From Alloalcanivorax dieselolei B5 (GTDB lineage: Bacteria; Pseudomonadota; Gammaproteobacteria; Pseudomonadales; Alcanivoracaceae), in assembly GCF_000300005.1 (NCBI RefSeq), contig NC_018691.1:868001-932000 (forward strand): DNA of 64,000 nucleotides, given 5' to 3'. The notes below the pieces were generated by a model. The model made no database searches, was not told the DNA's origin, and worked only from the letters and a program-made list of their open reading frames with translations. Made by a program: the position numbers and the translations under genes. Shown piece after piece: positions 63,264 through 64,000 of the stretch; the stretch's first letter is position 1, and the number at the start of each line of letters is the position of its first letter.

Positions 63264-64000
63264 ATGAATCAAAAGTGCGTTGTGTCACGCCGGATTACCG
63301 GTCTGAGTGCCGGTGCCCAACTGTTTGGTGGCCTGGCTCTGCTGACTTGGACGCAGGCCGTGTTGGCTCAAACCGAGACTCAGGTGGCGGCGGCCTCCTT
63401 CAATAGCGATTTCCTTCGCGGTGGCGCCAAGGATATGGATGTCTCCCGTTACGCCCAGGGCAATCCGACTCTGGCGGGTGACTATTATCTGGATGTCTAC
63501 GTCAATGGCTCCTGGAAAGGCCGTAATGAGCTGGCCTTTCGTGCCGCCCCCGGCGAAATCAACGCGCATACCTGTTTTACCCTGGGCATGTTGTCCGGCT
63601 ATGGCGTGGACGTCAGCACCATTGACGGTGTTGGTGACGCGCTGAGCGACGAGTGCCGCTCCCTGGAAGGCTGGTTGCCGGGCGCCCAGGCTCGCTTCGA
63701 CAGCAGCAACATGCGTCTGGATATCAGTGTTCCGCAGGCCAATATGCGCCGCAGCGCGCGCGGTTACGTGGACCCGGCGTTTTGGGACCCGGGCATCAAT
63801 GCCGGTTTCCTGAGTTATAACTTCAACGCGTTGCGTACCGAGACCCATTACGGCGGCAATGACGACACCTACGACAATGCCTATTTGATGCTCAACAGCG
63901 GCATCAACATCGGTGCCTGGCAATTGCGGCATGATTCCAATGTGTCCCGCCGTGACGGGCAGGGGACAGAATGGCAGAACACCGCCACCTATCTGCGCCG
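63264..64000 (+). CDS. Outer-membrane usher protein, 3'-truncated by the window edge
   Basis: The first 245 codons are visible. Signal peptide (GLALLTWTQAVLA) then FNSDFLRGGAKDMDVSRYAQGNPTLAGDYYLDVYVNG, the N-terminal targeting domain of FimD/PapC, and PGINAGFLSYNFNALRTETHYGG, the beginning of the barrel. The ATG at 63264 follows GCGGGGTGTCTC; an in-frame ATG lies 18 nt earlier. Gene runs off the window. Confidence 0.94.
   Translation, partial: MNQKCVVSRRITGLSAGAQLFGGLALLTWTQAVLAQTETQVAAASFNSDFLRGGAKDMDVSRYAQGNPTLAGDYYLDVYVNGSWKGRNELAFRAAPGEINAHTCFTLGMLSGYGVDVSTIDGVGDALSDECRSLEGWLPGAQARFDSSNMRLDISVPQANMRRSARGYVDPAFWDPGINAGFLSYNFNALRTETHYGGNDDTYDNAYLMLNSGINIGAWQLRHDSNVSRRDGQGTEWQNTATYLR

Noticed and set aside
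1-64000. CRISPR arrays, tRNA or rRNA genes, integrases or insertion-sequence transposases
   Set aside because: None was seen: no regularly spaced direct repeats, no tRNA clover-leaf signatures with CCA-type ends that I could support, and no transposase or integrase domains in any frame.

Overview
The window reads as chromosomal DNA of a high-GC gammaproteobacterium. The core order glyA / nrdR-ribD / ribE-ribBA-ribH-nusB-thiL-pgpA, facing dxs-ispA-xseB, is the Pseudomonas/Alcanivorax type. Together with abundant aromatic-acid catabolism genes and lipid-type lipoproteins it suggests an Alcanivorax-like marine or hydrocarbon-associated bacterium. The genus is inference; no rRNA or tRNA gene is visible to confirm it.

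Layout. 1-3.2 kb: 3' part of glyA, a small four-helix-bundle gene bordered by inverted short repeats, then nrdR and ribD, which overlap. 3.2-52.0 kb: a block of about 49 kb separates ribD from the rest of the riboflavin operon. It holds a fosA-like remnant and a glutathione transferase; the phenylacetate genes paaABCDE and paaZ; a Fic protein; a tannase-family lipoprotein; OsmC; a 5'-nucleotidase; a secreted protein with a GlyGly-CTERM-like tail; a five-gene cassette of unknown function ending in a signal-peptidase-I-like protein that lacks the catalytic lysine; a Liv-type ABC transporter (livKHMGF); paaX; and paaG-paaI-paaK. It continues with a regulatory/lipoprotein island (two tandem membrane histidine kinases, two paralogous LuxR-type response regulators, a further LuxR-type regulator, three large lipoproteins and one small secreted protein), then a LysR/azoreductase pair and two small zinc-ribbon or GFA proteins. 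52.0-59.7 kb: core genes ribE, ribBA, ribH, nusB, thiL and pgpA, then dxs, ispA and xseB on the other strand. 59.7-64 kb: a small unknown gene, an OmpR-type regulator and the start of a chaperone-usher fimbrial operon that runs off the window, preceded by a candidate structured leader RNA.

How the genes work together. PaaK activates phenylacetate to its CoA ester. PaaABCDE epoxidises the ring, PaaG isomerises the epoxide, PaaZ opens the ring and oxidises the aldehyde, and PaaI clears stalled thioesters. The later beta-oxidation genes paaF, paaH and paaJ are not in the window. PaaX is the expected phenylacetyl-CoA-responsive repressor. The octamer TGTGTCAT occurs at three promoters (paaA, livK, paaG) and is a plausible PaaX operator, which would place the ABC transporter in the same regulon.

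The most unusual material is (1) a long GC-rich promoter element repeated upstream of two envelope-protein genes in the two-component island, each copy exactly 17 nt before a TATGCT box; (2) the signal-peptidase-I-like protein with Met in place of the catalytic Lys, at the end of an uncharacterised secreted-protein operon; (3) a tannase-family esterase in which both cysteines of the paired Cys-Ser/His-Cys motif are Gly; and (4) the interruption of the riboflavin operon itself.
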